The notes below the pieces were generated by a model. That model was not told the DNA's origin. It made no database searches and saw only the letters and a program-made list of their open reading frames with translations. 64,000 nucleotides of DNA. Origin: Leptolyngbya sp. Heron Island J. GTDB lineage: Bacteria; Cyanobacteriota; Cyanobacteriia; Phormidesmidales; Phormidesmidaceae. The stretch spans positions 62,001-126,000 of the forward strand of contig NZ_AWNH01000053.1 in assembly GCF_000482245.1 (NCBI RefSeq), written 5' to 3'. This document shows positions 1-9,173 of this stretch, one piece after another. The translations under genes were made by a program, and so were the position numbers. Positions within the stretch are counted from its first letter, which is position 1; every line of letters starts with the position of its first letter.

Positions 1-279
1 TTATTGGTGGGCTGTACGGGTGCCTGGCTGATGCAATGGCCCCTGTGGTGGATTACAGGATCGGCTTTTGGCACCATGATTGGGGTGGCCAGTCTGCTGG
101 GAGATCTCACCGAATCCCTGATGAAGCGCGATGCTGGCGTTAAAGATTCAGGTACTCTAATTCCTGGCCACGGCGGCATTTTAGACCGTACCGATAGCTA
201 CATTTTTACCGCACCGCTGGTGTTTTACTTCATCACCATGCTGTTACCCAGCCTACCGGGTATTTGGCCAGGGAATTAG
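1..279 (+). CDS. cdsA: Phosphatidate cytidylyltransferase, C-terminal end (5' truncated by window)
   Basis: The frame is open from the first base and ends at 279, so only about the last 92 residues are present. CdsA makes CDP-diacylglycerol from CTP and phosphatidic acid in the cytoplasmic membrane. The fragment carries the CDP-transferase family signature: a KRD...KDSG segment, then PGHGGILDR and D (about residues 41-64 of the fragment), followed by a last hydrophobic helix. The signature contains the metal-binding aspartates expected near the C-terminus, so this end looks complete. The gene is convergent with the DUF2993 gene, 8 bases away. Confidence 0.93.
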   Translation, partial: LLVGCTGAWLMQWPLWWITGSAFGTMIGVASLLGDLTESLMKRDAGVKDSGTLIPGHGGILDRTDSYIFTAPLVFYFITMLLPSLPGIWPGN

Positions 280-287
280 GACTGTGC

Positions 288-1040
288 CTAAGGCTGCACC
301 ATAATTTTGCATTGGCAGGTGAGCTGATCATCCTGGACCTGTAGGGATTGCAAATCGGTTTGTTCACCCAGGTTCCAACAAAAATTGCTAAGGGCCGCAC
401 TGGGCACAGACTCGCCGGAAGCCAAACACCACTCAGCCGTAACCAGCCGCAGAATGTGCCCCTGGTCCACAGCTATCGCTCCCCTTAAACCAACTTCCGA
501 TTGACCATTACGTACTAAATGCAACCCTAAATCGGTCCCTAAGGTTTGGATTTTTGACTGGTATTGAGACAGAGTTGGATCCTTTAGCACTGCCACCTCA
601 GAACCATAGTGAGTGGCCACTTCCGCCGCCACTGCCGCTTTAGCTAGCAAGGTTTGCCAAAAGTCTAAAAGGCCAGCCGCCAAAATAGACTCTGTTGATG
701 AAGCCTCCAGCGCATCGCCATCAAAGGCCACATGTCCGGCAATGGGAAATGGCTGTTTTAGCCGTAGGGGTTTACCTCGCAAAACTTGACCAATATTGAT
801 GTTGATATCGCTGGCATGCACGGTGACATCCGTAATTTGCACGCCCTGATACACGGCCTGCTGAGCTGATAGGGCAATGCCAGGAATGTGCCCGGATAAT
901 ACCTGACGGTCCGTCGCTTGAATCTCAAACTTTAATTCTCCAATCTCATCCAGTTGGGTCTGTAGCCAAAATTTCACGGCCACAGGCAGCACACGACTGA
1001 TTAGACGACTGCCTTGGGATGCTGACGGAGATGATGCCAT
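288..1040 (-). CDS. DUF2993 (LmeA-like) domain protein
   Basis: A 250-residue protein resembling the DUF2993/LmeA family, which is common in cyanobacteria and actinobacteria. The recognisable core is about residues 10-115: an amphipathic start, then a stretch ending in a G(H)VxFDGDAL-type segment that looks like a lipid-binding TULIP-like barrel half. In mycobacteria LmeA acts in lipomannan elongation; no activity is known for cyanobacterial members. There is no signal peptide or clear membrane helix, so peripheral membrane association is an inference. The gene starts at ATG and stands alone between cdsA and the DUF4912 gene. Confidence 0.75.
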   Translation of the reverse strand: MASSPSASQGSRLISRVLPVAVKFWLQTQLDEIGELKFEIQATDRQVLSGHIPGIALSAQQAVYQGVQITDVTVHASDININIGQVLRGKPLRLKQPFPIAGHVAFDGDALEASSTESILAAGLLDFWQTLLAKAAVAAEVATHYGSEVAVLKDPTLSQYQSKIQTLGTDLGLHLVRNGQSEVGLRGAIAVDQGHILRLVTAEWCLASGESVPSAALSNFCWNLGEQTDLQSLQVQDDQLTCQCKIMVQP

Positions 1041-1391
1041 TGGGAGTAACTCAAATTGCCAGCTCCAATCATTGCATATCTATTGAGGGCATATCTATTG
1101 AGGGTAGAGAGGGTTGCGATCGCAACCCCACAGTCAAGCTAAGGTTTCAGACCAACGATCCCCAAGTCAAACTTTCATGACTTAAAGTTCATCTCAAATC
1201 ACTTAACGGGATCAAAAAGTCAAGAAATCATGACAAAATAATTACTGAAACAGTTGAAATCTCGATGGCATAGGGTTTTTGTGGGGATCATCTTGGTTGA
1301 TCCCCATAGACTTTACTGGCATTATGAGTCCCATGGCGATCCCCAGCGGGTGATTGGCTGTTGTTCTGGAGTGCTGGTAAAAGGTATGGCT
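1041..1391. other. Intergenic region with 15-bp tandem repeat and HIP1 palindrome
   Basis: Upstream of the divergent DUF2993 and DUF4912 genes. It holds an exact tandem duplication of CATATCTATTGAGGG (1075-1089 and 1090-1104) and, just after it, the perfect 18-bp palindrome GGGTTGCGATCGCAACCC (1111-1128) centred on a HIP1 site. The DUF4912 frame extends upstream to 1254 without a stop, but that part has no family-like sequence. Promoters for both genes must lie here; none can be assigned with confidence. Confidence 0.5.
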
Positions 1392-2624
1392 ATGGGTAAC
1401 GGGTCAAAGGTTTCATTAGAAGAAATGACATTGCGGCAGCTACGTCTGGTAGCTAGCGAATATGAGGTATCTCGCTACAGCCGTATGCGTAAGGTTGAAT
1501 TAGTTGAAGCTATTCGTTCAGCCCAGGCTGCTCGGGGTGAAGCCCCCGTAGCTGCTTCACCCGCAGCTACTGCACCCGTGACAGCTGTAGCTACAGCTGA
1601 GGTCAAGACAGCTGAATCTGAGCTGACAATGGAAGAGTTAGCCACAGTGGATGACGGGTTTGGTGATTTGCCCGGTGGCTATGGCGAAAGCCGCATTGTG
1701 TTAATGCCTCGCGATCCTCAGTGGGCCTATGCTTACTGGGATGTACCTGGGCCTCATAAAGAAGAAATGCGTCGTCAGGGCGGTGTGCGTCTGGCTATTC
1801 GTTTCTACGACGTTACCGATATTGATATTGATACTGTTGCCCCCCACAGTCTGCAGCAGTATGAATGTGATGAGATGGCACGGGAGTGGTTCTTACCTAT
1901 TCCTGTTAGCGATCGCGACTACATTGCTGAGATTGGCTACGTTGCCGCCGATGGTCGCTGGCTGATGATGGCCCGGTCTACCCCCGTTCACATCCCTCCT
2001 GTCTATCCTTCTGACTGGGTTGAAGATCACTTTGTCACTGTCAACTTCAGTGACGATCTGCGCGGCAAGACCGTGATGAACCTGGTCCCCCCCAGCAAGA
2101 AAGCCGCCGCTGCCGCCGTCGATGCCGAAGGCAACCCCATCTACGACGATATCTTTGCCAAGGCACAGTCCATGGAAGCTCAGCGCATTGCTGGCTCCCT
2201 GTTTGGCTCTATGCATCAGGTACCTGAGCAGGCCATTAGCTCCTTTGTCTTCCCCTCTGGCGTTGGCATGTGGGCACTGCCAACAGCTTCTGGCATCAAC
2301 ATGTCGGGTGTTGGCTTCTCCGCTTCCGCTCCCCCGATCCGTCCTCGCAAGTTCTGGTTAATTGCCGATGCTGAGCTGATTGTTTACGGTGCCACTGAAC
2401 CTGATGCCACCGTTACTATCGGCAGTCGCAAGATTGACCTGAAGCCTGATGGCACCTTCCGCTTCCAGATGTCCTTCCAGGATGGCCTCATCGACTACCC
2501 AATCAAGGCGGTCGCCGCTGATGGTGAGCAAACTCGCTCCATCCAAATGAAGTTCACCCGTGAAACACCTGAGCGCAACACCAATACCAAGGATGAAGCC
2601 GTAGAAGAGTGGTTCGCGTTTTAG
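1392..2624 (+). CDS. DUF4912 domain protein with N-terminal Rho-N/SAP-like motif
   Basis: A cyanobacterial DUF4912 protein. Residues about 5-45 form a Rho-N/LEM-like helical motif (LRQLRLVASEYEVSRYSR). A low-complexity Ala/Pro/Thr linker follows, then the DUF4912 region with RDPQWAYAYWD and the FYDVTD segment. The function is unknown; the Rho-N motif suggests nucleic-acid binding. The frame is open from a TTG at 1254, but AAGG at 1381-1384 lies 7 bases before the ATG at 1392, and family-like sequence begins there; ATG 1386 is the other candidate. A strong terminator follows the stop. Codon use is very regular, suggesting good expression. Confidence 0.82.
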   Translation: MGNGSKVSLEEMTLRQLRLVASEYEVSRYSRMRKVELVEAIRSAQAARGEAPVAASPAATAPVTAVATAEVKTAESELTMEELATVDDGFGDLPGGYGESRIVLMPRDPQWAYAYWDVPGPHKEEMRRQGGVRLAIRFYDVTDIDIDTVAPHSLQQYECDEMAREWFLPIPVSDRDYIAEIGYVAADGRWLMMARSTPVHIPPVYPSDWVEDHFVTVNFSDDLRGKTVMNLVPPSKKAAAAAVDAEGNPIYDDIFAKAQSMEAQRIAGSLFGSMHQVPEQAISSFVFPSGVGMWALPTASGINMSGVGFSASAPPIRPRKFWLIADAELIVYGATEPDATVTIGSRKIDLKPDGTFRFQMSFQDGLIDYPIKAVAADGEQTRSIQMKFTRETPERNTNTKDEAVEEWFAF

Positions 2625-2684
2625 GGTGCTTTAGACAAACTGTCCAAAGCAAAGTCAACTGCTTCATAACGTCAAGTTAGCTTG

Positions 2685-2713
2685 GGAGGTGTAGTTTCTA
2701 CACCTCCTTTTTT
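2685..2713 (+). terminator. Rho-independent terminator after the DUF4912 gene
   Basis: A perfect 10-bp stem (GGAGGTGTAG / CTACACCTCC) with a 3-base loop is followed directly by a run of T. It lies 60 bases after the DUF4912 stop codon. Confidence 0.93.
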
Positions 2714-2796
2714 GATCATCAGATTCGGGGACTCTCCATAGCTCAATGACTGGGGCTGCGCTATGGTGCTATGAGTTCAGTGCCATACCCTCCTTA

Positions 2797-3381
2797 ATGA
2801 CTCCCGCAGACATCACCACCCTTCTCAAAACTCGCTTTAGCGATACTTGTACTATCAATCCGCCTGATGCCTGGCAGATCGAAACACCTGAACTAAATCT
2901 TCTAGTGCTGCTCTCCAGCGATCAAACCTGGTTGCGCATCCTGATACCCATCGTGCCCATGGCAGAAGCACAGCCATTTTTTGGGGAAATCATGGAGGCT
3001 AACTTTGATCAAACCAGAATGGCTCGTTATGCTATCCATGAAAATGCACTGTGGGCCGTATTTCAGCACGATTTAGCCAGCCTGACAACAGCACACTTCT
3101 CAGCCGCTGTTGATCAGCTCTTAGGGATGAAACAAGCTGGGATAGAACCCTTTTTTAACAACCTGATTGAGACGCGCGTACGCCAGATTATTCAAGCCGC
3201 CAAATTACAAGGACAATCCTTGGAAGCAACCATGCAAACCATCAACCGCTTCTATGCTGAAGGCATGATGGGAGATATGCAAGATCAAGGCTATGGCGAT
3301 CGCGCCCTAGCAGCATGGCAACGTCAACTGGAAAGACTATGGCCCGAAGTTAATCCTCCGGAGGTAGCCGACAATGGATAA
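2797..3381 (+). CDS. Conserved cyanobacterial hypothetical protein (YbjN/CesT-like fold suspected)
   Basis: No named family is recognised with certainty. The N-terminal 120 residues alternate amphipathic strands and helices (ETPELNLLVLLSSDQTWLRI, then a segment on residual function and a FxxAVDQLL helix), as seen in YbjN/type III chaperone-like folds. The C-terminal half is helical and includes a Met/Gln-rich stretch ending in a Trp-rich tail. The frame is open from 2746; ATG 2797 (MTPADITT) is preferred because the upstream 17 residues look unstructured, but no clear ribosome site decides this. The stop overlaps the start of the DUF2358 gene by 8 bases, indicating translational coupling. Confidence 0.6.
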   Translation: MTPADITTLLKTRFSDTCTINPPDAWQIETPELNLLVLLSSDQTWLRILIPIVPMAEAQPFFGEIMEANFDQTRMARYAIHENALWAVFQHDLASLTTAHFSAAVDQLLGMKQAGIEPFFNNLIETRVRQIIQAAKLQGQSLEATMQTINRFYAEGMMGDMQDQGYGDRALAAWQRQLERLWPEVNPPEVADNG

Positions 3382-3784
3382 CCCTCTTTCAGAATCAGCT
3401 ACATTAGCAGTGATTCAACAGGTCAAAGCAGACTATACCCGCTTTCCTAAAGCGCAGAGCTATCACATCTATGCCCAAGATGTCTATTTCAAAGATCCGA
3501 TGAATGAGTTTCGGGGTGTCGAGCGCTACCAACGCATGATTGGATTTATTGAACAGTGGTTCCATGATATTGATCTGAAACTGCATGGGATAGAACAACC
3601 CCAAACTGATAGGTTTATTACCCGTTGGACCCTGCAATTTACCGCCCCCACCCCCTGGCAACCAAGAATCTCTATCCCTGGCTGGAGCGAACTACAGCTT
3701 AATCAGGCAGGTTTGATCTGTTCTCATATTGACTATTGGAACTGCTCACGGTGGAGCGTATTAAAGCAGGTATTTAGTCCTTAG
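3374..3784 (+). CDS. DUF2358 (NTF2/SnoaL-like) protein
   Basis: A 136-residue DUF2358 protein, a family found in cyanobacteria and plastids. The sequence shows the NTF2-like pattern: an N-terminal helix (VIQQVKADYTRFP), the YAQDVYFKDPMNEFRG element, then strands with WTLQFTAPTPW and a closing HIDYWN motif. The biochemical role is not established. The start ATG lies inside the last codons of the upstream gene, with a Shine-Dalgarno-like GGAGG at 3359-3363 in that gene, so the pair is probably cotranscribed and co-translated. Confidence 0.85.
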   Translation: MDNPLSESATLAVIQQVKADYTRFPKAQSYHIYAQDVYFKDPMNEFRGVERYQRMIGFIEQWFHDIDLKLHGIEQPQTDRFITRWTLQFTAPTPWQPRISIPGWSELQLNQAGLICSHIDYWNCSRWSVLKQVFSP

Positions 3785-3842
3785 TCTGTTCTTAATATCA
3801 AGCTTCTTCACTGGTTGACAGGTGATTCTTTTAGGGTGCTGG

Positions 3843-4625
3843 ATGATGAATATGCTTAATTCAACGGAACGTTTTTCAAACCGGGTAACAGACTATGTCA
3901 AATATCGGCCTGATTATCCGTCATCCTTGATGGCATATTTGACTGAATGCTGTAGATTACGTTCAAATCAGATAGTTGCTGATATCGGCTCTGGGACAGG
4001 CTTGTTAACACAGCTGTTTCTCAAACAGGGCAATCCGGTGTACGGAGTGGAACCTAACGCCAATATGCGGGCAGCGGCAGAAGAGTTTTTGCAAATGCAC
4101 CCACACTTTCAGAGTGTTGTCGGCCAGGCAGAAGCCACTCAGCTTGGGCCCAATTCAGTGGACTGGATTGTTGCAGGTCAGGCATTTCATTGGTTTAATC
4201 AACAGGCTGCACACCAGGAATTTAACCGTATTTTGAAGCCCGATGGCTGGATAGCATTGATTTGGAATAGTCGGCTGATGAGCGATCCATTTCAACAAGC
4301 TTATGAAGAGTTTTTGCTTACCCATGCCCCTGATTATTCTGTTGTCAGCCAGCGACGACCATCGGCAGAGACGTTAGCTGAGTTTTTTGCTCCAGCTAAG
4401 ATGCAGACTGCCACGTTTGCACACCAGCAGGTGTTTGATTTTGAGGGGCTGCAGGGTCGATTACTATCGTGCTCCTACGCACCCACAAAAGAGGCAGAAA
4501 ATTATGGGGAGATGATGGAGGCGTTGCGATCGCTATTCAACCAATACAGCCATCAGAACCAACTATTTTTTCGCTACACCACCTATGTCTATTATGCTCA
4601 ACCAAAAGGAGCGAGACAGAATTGA
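3843..4625 (+). CDS. Class I SAM-dependent methyltransferase
   Basis: About 260 residues with a methyltransferase-11/25-type Rossmann fold. Motif I is VADIGSGTGLLTQLF near residue 45, an acidic residue ends the second strand (YGVEPNANM), and the post-motif segment AGQAFHWF is typical of trans-aconitate/UbiE-like small-molecule methyltransferases. The substrate cannot be predicted. The frame opens at a GTG (3822), but AGGG at 3833-3836 places the start at ATG 3843 or 3846. A hairpin at the stop codon separates it from the convergent ArsA-like gene. Confidence 0.85.
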   Translation: MMNMLNSTERFSNRVTDYVKYRPDYPSSLMAYLTECCRLRSNQIVADIGSGTGLLTQLFLKQGNPVYGVEPNANMRAAAEEFLQMHPHFQSVVGQAEATQLGPNSVDWIVAGQAFHWFNQQAAHQEFNRILKPDGWIALIWNSRLMSDPFQQAYEEFLLTHAPDYSVVSQRRPSAETLAEFFAPAKMQTATFAHQQVFDFEGLQGRLLSCSYAPTKEAENYGEMMEALRSLFNQYSHQNQLFFRYTTYVYYAQPKGARQN

Positions 4626-4639
4626 ACCTGCCTCGCTCC
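4608..4639. terminator. Hairpin shared by two convergent genes
   Basis: GGAGCGAGACAG and CTGCCTCGCTCC form a 12-bp stem with one mismatch and an 8-base loop, spanning the methyltransferase stop codon. Its position between convergent genes suggests a bidirectional terminator, although T-runs are weak on both sides. Confidence 0.5.
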
Positions 4640-4671
4640 TATGGCTTAAAGATTATGTTGTGAGAGCTGGT

Positions 4672-5847
4672 TTAGGACGCAAACCGAATCTTCAAATAGT
4701 CATCTTCCATCTTGGCACCAGCAGGCTGTAATGCAGCCAGCGCTTGAGGCAACACCAAATTACGACGATGGTTACCAATGCGAATATTCAGTTCATCCGC
4801 ACTCTTACTAAGTTCAATCTGACTCTTCGGAATCCCCGGCAGATAAACCTCCAGACTGTAATTATCTTCTTCTTGCACCACCCGTAACGTAGTCTCTTTG
4901 TAATACACTTGGGTCGGATCTTCATCGCCATAAATCGTTTCCTTAAGGTGCTCTAGGGCCTCAATTCCACACATCTCTTCCGAGAAGAGCGGCACCTCTT
5001 TTACCGGCAAGGGACGAAAGTCATCATGAATCTCCTGGCGGTAGACCTGCTGATTCTCTTTCCAACGCTTAAAGAACGGATCGGTTACCGTGTCAGGAAT
5101 AATCCGATTGGCTACCACCATGTCAGTACCCACATTGTAAAGACTGAGATACGCATGGGCCCGAAGAGATTCTTTGATCACCATTTTTTCAGGGTTGGTC
5201 ACCAAGCGTACCGATGTCGTTGCTGTGTCGGTCAGCACCTTCTCCAACTCAACTAGCTGCTCATAAAACTCATAGGGCGCATCCATCACCTCATTTGTGG
5301 GTAACGAAAAACCAGCAACCGGCCTAAACAAAGGCTCCACAATCGGTCGCAGGGCAGCAGAAACAGCCTGAAACGGTTTATAAAGCTTACGCATATACCA
5401 GCCTGCAACTTCCGGCAGACTCAACAACCGCAACGCGGTGCCAGTGGGGGCCGAGTCGATGATCAGCACATCATACTCAGCCTCATCATGATGCCGCTTC
5501 ATCCGCACCAGACTAAAGATTTCATCCATCCCCGGCAAAATCGCCAGCTCTTCCGCTTCCACCCCTTCCAGACCGCGCGCCTGCAGCACCTGGGTGATAT
5601 AGCGTTTCACCGCCCCCCAATTACCTTCCAATTCGCGCAGAGCATCCAATTCAGCCCCCCACAAATTAGGCTTCACTTCACGGGGCGTGTGCTCCAGTTC
5701 CATATCAAAGCTGTCTGCCAACGAGTGAGCTGGATCGGTACTCAGCACCAACGTTTTATAGCCAAGTTCAGCACAGCGTAGCCCTGTCGCCGCTGCTACC
5801 GACGTTTTACCAACGCCGCCCTTTCCAGTCATCAGGAGTACGCGCAT
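4672..5847 (-). CDS. ArsA/GET3-family ATPase with C-terminal HSP20-like domain
   Basis: A 391-residue P-loop ATPase of the ArsA/TRC40/GET3 family. It has the deviant Walker [10 protein letters not shown] (residues 8-16), the switch segment [13 protein letters not shown], and [14 protein letters not shown]. The last ~80 residues (after [13 protein letters not shown]) resemble the HSP20/alpha-crystallin-like domain seen in cyanobacterial and plant-type homologues. A role in tail-anchored protein targeting or metal handling is inferred from the family; the CxxC zinc motif of eukaryotic Get3 was not seen. The frame extends to a GTG at 5853; AAGG five bases before ATG 5847 fixes the start. It is single-copy here, with no arsenic genes nearby. 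Confidence 0.88.
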   Translation of the reverse strand: MRVLLMTGKGGVGKTSVAAATGLRCAELGYKTLVLSTDPAHSLADSFDMELEHTPREVKPNLWGAELDALRELEGNWGAVKRYITQVLQARGLEGVEAEELAILPGMDEIFSLVRMKRHHDEAEYDVLIIDSAPTGTALRLLSLPEVAGWYMRKLYKPFQAVSAALRPIVEPLFRPVAGFSLPTNEVMDAPYEFYEQLVELEKVLTDTATTSVRLVTNPEKMVIKESLRAHAYLSLYNVGTDMVVANRIIPDTVTDPFFKRWKENQQVYRQEIHDDFRPLPVKEVPLFSEEMCGIEALEHLKETIYGDEDPTQVYYKETTLRVVQEEDNYSLEVYLPGIPKSQIELSKSADELNIRIGNHRRNLVLPQALAALQPAGAKMEDDYLKIRFAS

Positions 5848-6263
5848 ACACACCTTAGAAACGTTTACATTGTTTTACTTTAACGATTTTTCGACCATTG
5901 CGGCAGATCTCATTGCAGGACAGCTCAAAATCCCGCAAATGTTCAAGGAAGCCATCAAGCCTGGTCAGCCAACAATCTCTTCTATATAGACATTACCTAG
6001 CGCCCGATAGCAGAAATTTGGCAGCTATTTCATCCACCCATCCCCATTGGATAGTGAGCCAACTTACGCCACAGCATACTAGACCCATGCCTAATCCAAC
6101 AGCCAATCAATACCACCCGTTAGCTTTCTCCGATTTAGGGAATTCTGAAAACGATGGCAATATCCGAGTGTTGACAGACACAGCCAACACCTAAGCCGCC
6201 AAAACCATTGAATTGAAACACATAGCTCCCCCTAGCCGTCCTCTACTTAGAGGAAAAGTTGTC
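5848..6263. other. Intergenic region, no gene recognised
   Basis: It lies between the leftward ArsA-like gene and the rightward secreted protein. An open frame covers much of it on the + strand, but the translation is low-complexity Ser/His/Pro-rich with no family resemblance and no ribosome site, so it is not called. Confidence 0.5.
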
Positions 6264-6665
6264 ATGTTGAAACATCTGCTTAGCTCTGCCCTAGTAGTCG
6301 CTAGCATTACCCCAGCCGTCAGCGCAGCTGACTGTGTCTATCGCTGCGGGTCTAATGAAATTCAATTTGCCCCTGGTCAGAGCGTAACACTAGAAGTCAT
6401 CAACCGCACAGGTGGACGGGTAAGCCTCGAACGAGTTTTAGACTTTGAACCCTATGGCATGTGGCCCGAGCAGATGATCACCATTGATGCCCAAGTAGGT
6501 GTAGGAGATTTATCAGTCGTCTTTTGGGAAGCTGCCCAGCGTCCCATTGAAGTACGACTGCACCGTCCAGAACGAGATACCCTCCAAATCGAGCTACTAC
6601 CCAGCGGTGCCGTTAACGATAGCGCAGTACACATTGTTAACGATGGCCGCGTGATGATTTATTAA
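6264..6665 (+). CDS. Small secreted protein of unknown function
   Basis: A 133-residue protein with an N-terminal signal peptide (MLKHLLSSALVVASITPAVS, cleavage near SAA-DC). The mature part starts with two closely spaced cysteines (CVYRC) and is otherwise strand-rich, with the look of a small beta-sandwich. No family is recognised. The frame is open from 6213, but AGAGGAAAAG at 6249-6258 precedes ATG 6264, where the signal peptide begins. The ruvB gene follows 73 bases downstream on the same strand. Confidence 0.68.
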   Translation: MLKHLLSSALVVASITPAVSAADCVYRCGSNEIQFAPGQSVTLEVINRTGGRVSLERVLDFEPYGMWPEQMITIDAQVGVGDLSVVFWEAAQRPIEVRLHRPERDTLQIELLPSGAVNDSAVHIVNDGRVMIY

Positions 6666-6738
6666 ACGATATAGTACATTTGTTGTAGCTACTGAATTAG
6701 AATCTGGTAGCTCCCATCTGTCTACATCGTGAGCTGTC

Positions 6739-7908
6739 ATGGCCATCATTTCCTCCAAGCAGCCGGACCCCCAGCAACCAGACGACGAGCCCCAAAAACC
6801 GAAACAAAAACCTAAACAGAAGCCTGAACCTCAGACTACACCGAGCCAAAAGAACCAGCTATTGGAGACGGCAGCCCGCCCTGATGAAGTTAGCCGCAAT
6901 GAAGACGGCATTCGACCCCAAAGTCTCGACGACTACATCGGCCAAAAAGCCCTGAAAGAAGTATTGCAGATTGCCATTCAAGCAGCACAGTCCCGGAATG
7001 AACCATTGGACCATTTGCTGCTCTATGGTCCACCCGGTCTTGGCAAAACCACTATGGCGCTAATTTTAGCCCAGGAAATGAAGGTGGATTGCAAAATTAC
7101 CACTGCACCTGCTCTAGAACGGCCTCGCGATATTGCCGGTCTGCTGGTTAACGCCAAAGCCGGAGACATCTTATTTATTGACGAAATTCATCGGCTGTCA
7201 CGGGTAACCGAGGAAATCTTGTATCCAGCGATGGAAGATGCCCGGCTGGATATCACCATCGGTAAAGGCCAAAGTGCCAGAACTCGCAGTATTCCACTTC
7301 AACCCTTTACTCTGGTAGGAGCCACTACCAAAGTCGGCGCACTAACATCACCGCTGCGGGACCGATTTGGTCTGATCCAGCGACTGCGCTTCTATGAGCT
7401 AGACGAGCTGACTAGCATTATTTTACGTACAGCGACGGTACTCAAAACCGAGATTAAAGAACCAGGAGCAATGGAAATTGCCCGTCGGGCACGGGGTACA
7501 CCGCGAATTGCCAACCGGTTACTTAAGCGCGTGCGGGACTATGTGCAGGTCAAAGCTTCGGGGCCAATCACCGAGCAAATTGCCGGGGAAGCGTTAGAGC
7601 TATTTAATGTGGACCCCTGCGGTCTTGATTGGACCGATCGTCGTCTGCTCTCCGTAATGATCGAAAACTTTAACGGTGGCCCAGTTGGGCTAGACACCAT
7701 GGCGGCGGCAACTGGTGAAGATGCTCAGACAATTGAGGAAGTCTACGAGCCTTATCTGTTGCAGATTGGCTATTTGCAACGCACGCCTCGGGGACGGATT
7801 GCCACACCTGCCGCTTGGCGACATTTAGGGTATGAAATGCCTGAAAAGCCAACACTAGTAACACTGTCAAGCATAAATGACGATAATGATCAGCTCTCAC
7901 TGATGTAA
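6739..7908 (+). CDS. ruvB: Holliday junction branch migration DNA helicase RuvB
   Basis: RuvB is the hexameric AAA+ motor that drives branch migration of Holliday junctions with RuvA. The 389-residue protein has Walker A GPPGLGKT (97-104), Walker B DEIH (148-151), sensor-1 GATT (195-198), the arginine-finger segment RDRF (207-210), and a C-terminal winged helix with TPRGRIAT. The ~50-residue N-terminal Lys/Pro/Gln-rich extension before the conserved [11 protein letters not shown] core is typical of cyanobacterial RuvBs. ruvA and ruvC are not in the window. Confidence 0.97.
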   Translation: MAIISSKQPDPQQPDDEPQKPKQKPKQKPEPQTTPSQKNQLLETAARPDEVSRNEDGIRPQSLDDYIGQKALKEVLQIAIQAAQSRNEPLDHLLLYGPPGLGKTTMALILAQEMKVDCKITTAPALERPRDIAGLLVNAKAGDILFIDEIHRLSRVTEEILYPAMEDARLDITIGKGQSARTRSIPLQPFTLVGATTKVGALTSPLRDRFGLIQRLRFYELDELTSIILRTATVLKTEIKEPGAMEIARRARGTPRIANRLLKRVRDYVQVKASGPITEQIAGEALELFNVDPCGLDWTDRRLLSVMIENFNGGPVGLDTMAAATGEDAQTIEEVYEPYLLQIGYLQRTPRGRIATPAAWRHLGYEMPEKPTLVTLSSINDDNDQLSLM

Positions 7909-7975
7909 TACTGAAAGGCTCAAAAAAGCAAAGTGCTTCTTATAAAATCATCGAACACCTTCACAGTCATACGTG

Positions 7976-8452
7976 ATGACACCGAATGAAATTCAAAACA
8001 CGGAACTGCGTCTGGGGTATATCTTTACCAACAAAGATTTGTTGATTCAATCACTAACTCGTACCGCTGCAGCCAACGAGCAGCGTCAAAGTGGTCAAAT
8101 TTGTGAGGATCAAGAAATTCTTTGCACACTCGGCGATGCAGTATTAAAACTAGTGCTAGTTGATTTATTAATGAAACACGGATACACAACACCAGGAGAC
8201 ATTACTCAACACAAAGAAAAACTCGAAAAAGGTACAAGCCTAGGACCTATGCTGAGAGAGATAGGTATTGCACCGATTGTTGGTAGAGGTGAGCAAAAAC
8301 TGGGTATTCAGGATAAGTCTGATGCACTAGCAGAAACTTTTGAGGCCATTATTGGAGCAATTTATCAAGATGGCGGCTATGGCATCATCAAAAAGTTAGT
8401 AGCTAAATGGTTCAGACCAAAAATTGAAGCACTTCAATCTGACAATACGTAA
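7976..8452 (+). CDS. Ribonuclease III domain protein lacking a dsRNA-binding domain
   Basis: About 158 residues covering only the RNase III catalytic fold. The signature helix reads QEILCTLGDAVLKL: the glutamate and aspartate equivalent to E. coli Glu38 and Asp45 are kept, while the usual second glutamate of ExLEFLGD is cysteine. The C-terminal motif DALAETFEAIIGAIYQDGG keeps an acidic pair equivalent to Asp114/Glu117 (Glu and Glu). The protein ends right after this helix, so there is no dsRBD, as in Mini-RNase III. A dsRNA or rRNA-precursor nuclease role is inferred. GTG 7973 and ATG 7976 are adjacent candidate starts. Confidence 0.82.
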   Translation: MTPNEIQNTELRLGYIFTNKDLLIQSLTRTAAANEQRQSGQICEDQEILCTLGDAVLKLVLVDLLMKHGYTTPGDITQHKEKLEKGTSLGPMLREIGIAPIVGRGEQKLGIQDKSDALAETFEAIIGAIYQDGGYGIIKKLVAKWFRPKIEALQSDNT

Positions 8453-8522
8453 TCAGCCCCTGATACCGCTTTGCCTGACGGTTACCTGATAAGATCGGCA
8501 GGTTATAAATTGTGAAGCGATC

Positions 8523-9161
8523 TTGGGTGTAGAACTTCGTAGCTACGTATATATTGACAACTTGCAACCTCAACACGCTGCCTATATGGGCAGCGTTTCC
8601 ATTGGCTTTTTGCCACTGCCGGGCGATGCTTCTTTGTGGGTTGAAATTTCCCCTGGTATCGAGATTAATCGCATTACTGATGTGGCCTTAAAGTCAGCTG
8701 TAGTCACGCCTGGCGTACAGATTGTAGAGCGTCTGTATGGTTTGTTAGAAATTCACTCCGGTAGCCAAGGCGAAGTTAAGGCGGCAGGACAGGCGATTTT
8801 AGATGTGCTAGGGGTGAAAATGCGCGATCGCATTAAACCTCGTATGGTGTCCAGTCAGGTGATTCGTAACCTGGACCCGCATCACGTGCAGCTCATTAAC
8901 CGCACCCGTCGCGGCAATATGATCCTGGCTGGGCAAACCCTATACGTGATGGAAGTCGAACCCGCAGCCTATGCCTCTTTAGCCGCGAATGAAGCGGAAA
9001 AAGCGGCGCAGATTAATATTTTGCAGATTTCATCCATTGGTAGCTTTGGCCGACTGTACCTGGGCGGGGCAGAACGGGATATTTTGGCCGCAGCGCGAGC
9101 GGTTGAATCCTGTTTGGAAAATGTACCGGGGCGCGATCTCAATACCCTTAAACTCGAATAA
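8523..9161 (+). CDS. ccmP: Carboxysome shell protein CcmP (tandem BMC domains)
   Basis: A 212-residue tandem bacterial-microcompartment protein of the BMC-T class. Both halves show the BMC pattern: [19 protein letters not shown] with [16 protein letters not shown] in the first, and [18 protein letters not shown] with [12 protein letters not shown] in the second. The sequence matches the CcmP type (double-layered trimer pore of beta-carboxysomes) rather than CcmO, which is longer. The start is a TTG ([11 protein letters not shown]); the family N-terminus begins exactly there. The other ccm genes are not in the window, consistent with ccmP usually lying away from the main carboxysome operon. 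Confidence 0.92.
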   Translation: MGVELRSYVYIDNLQPQHAAYMGSVSIGFLPLPGDASLWVEISPGIEINRITDVALKSAVVTPGVQIVERLYGLLEIHSGSQGEVKAAGQAILDVLGVKMRDRIKPRMVSSQVIRNLDPHHVQLINRTRRGNMILAGQTLYVMEVEPAAYASLAANEAEKAAQINILQISSIGSFGRLYLGGAERDILAAARAVESCLENVPGRDLNTLKLE

Positions 9162-9173
9162 ACCCACTTTGAC

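Noticed and set aside
1254-1391. TTG-initiated 46-residue extension of the DUF4912 protein
   Set aside because: No ribosome site and no family similarity; a good site precedes ATG 1392.
5898-6194. 98-codon ORF in the ArsA-ruvB gap
   Set aside because: Low-complexity composition, no ribosome site, no recognisable domain.
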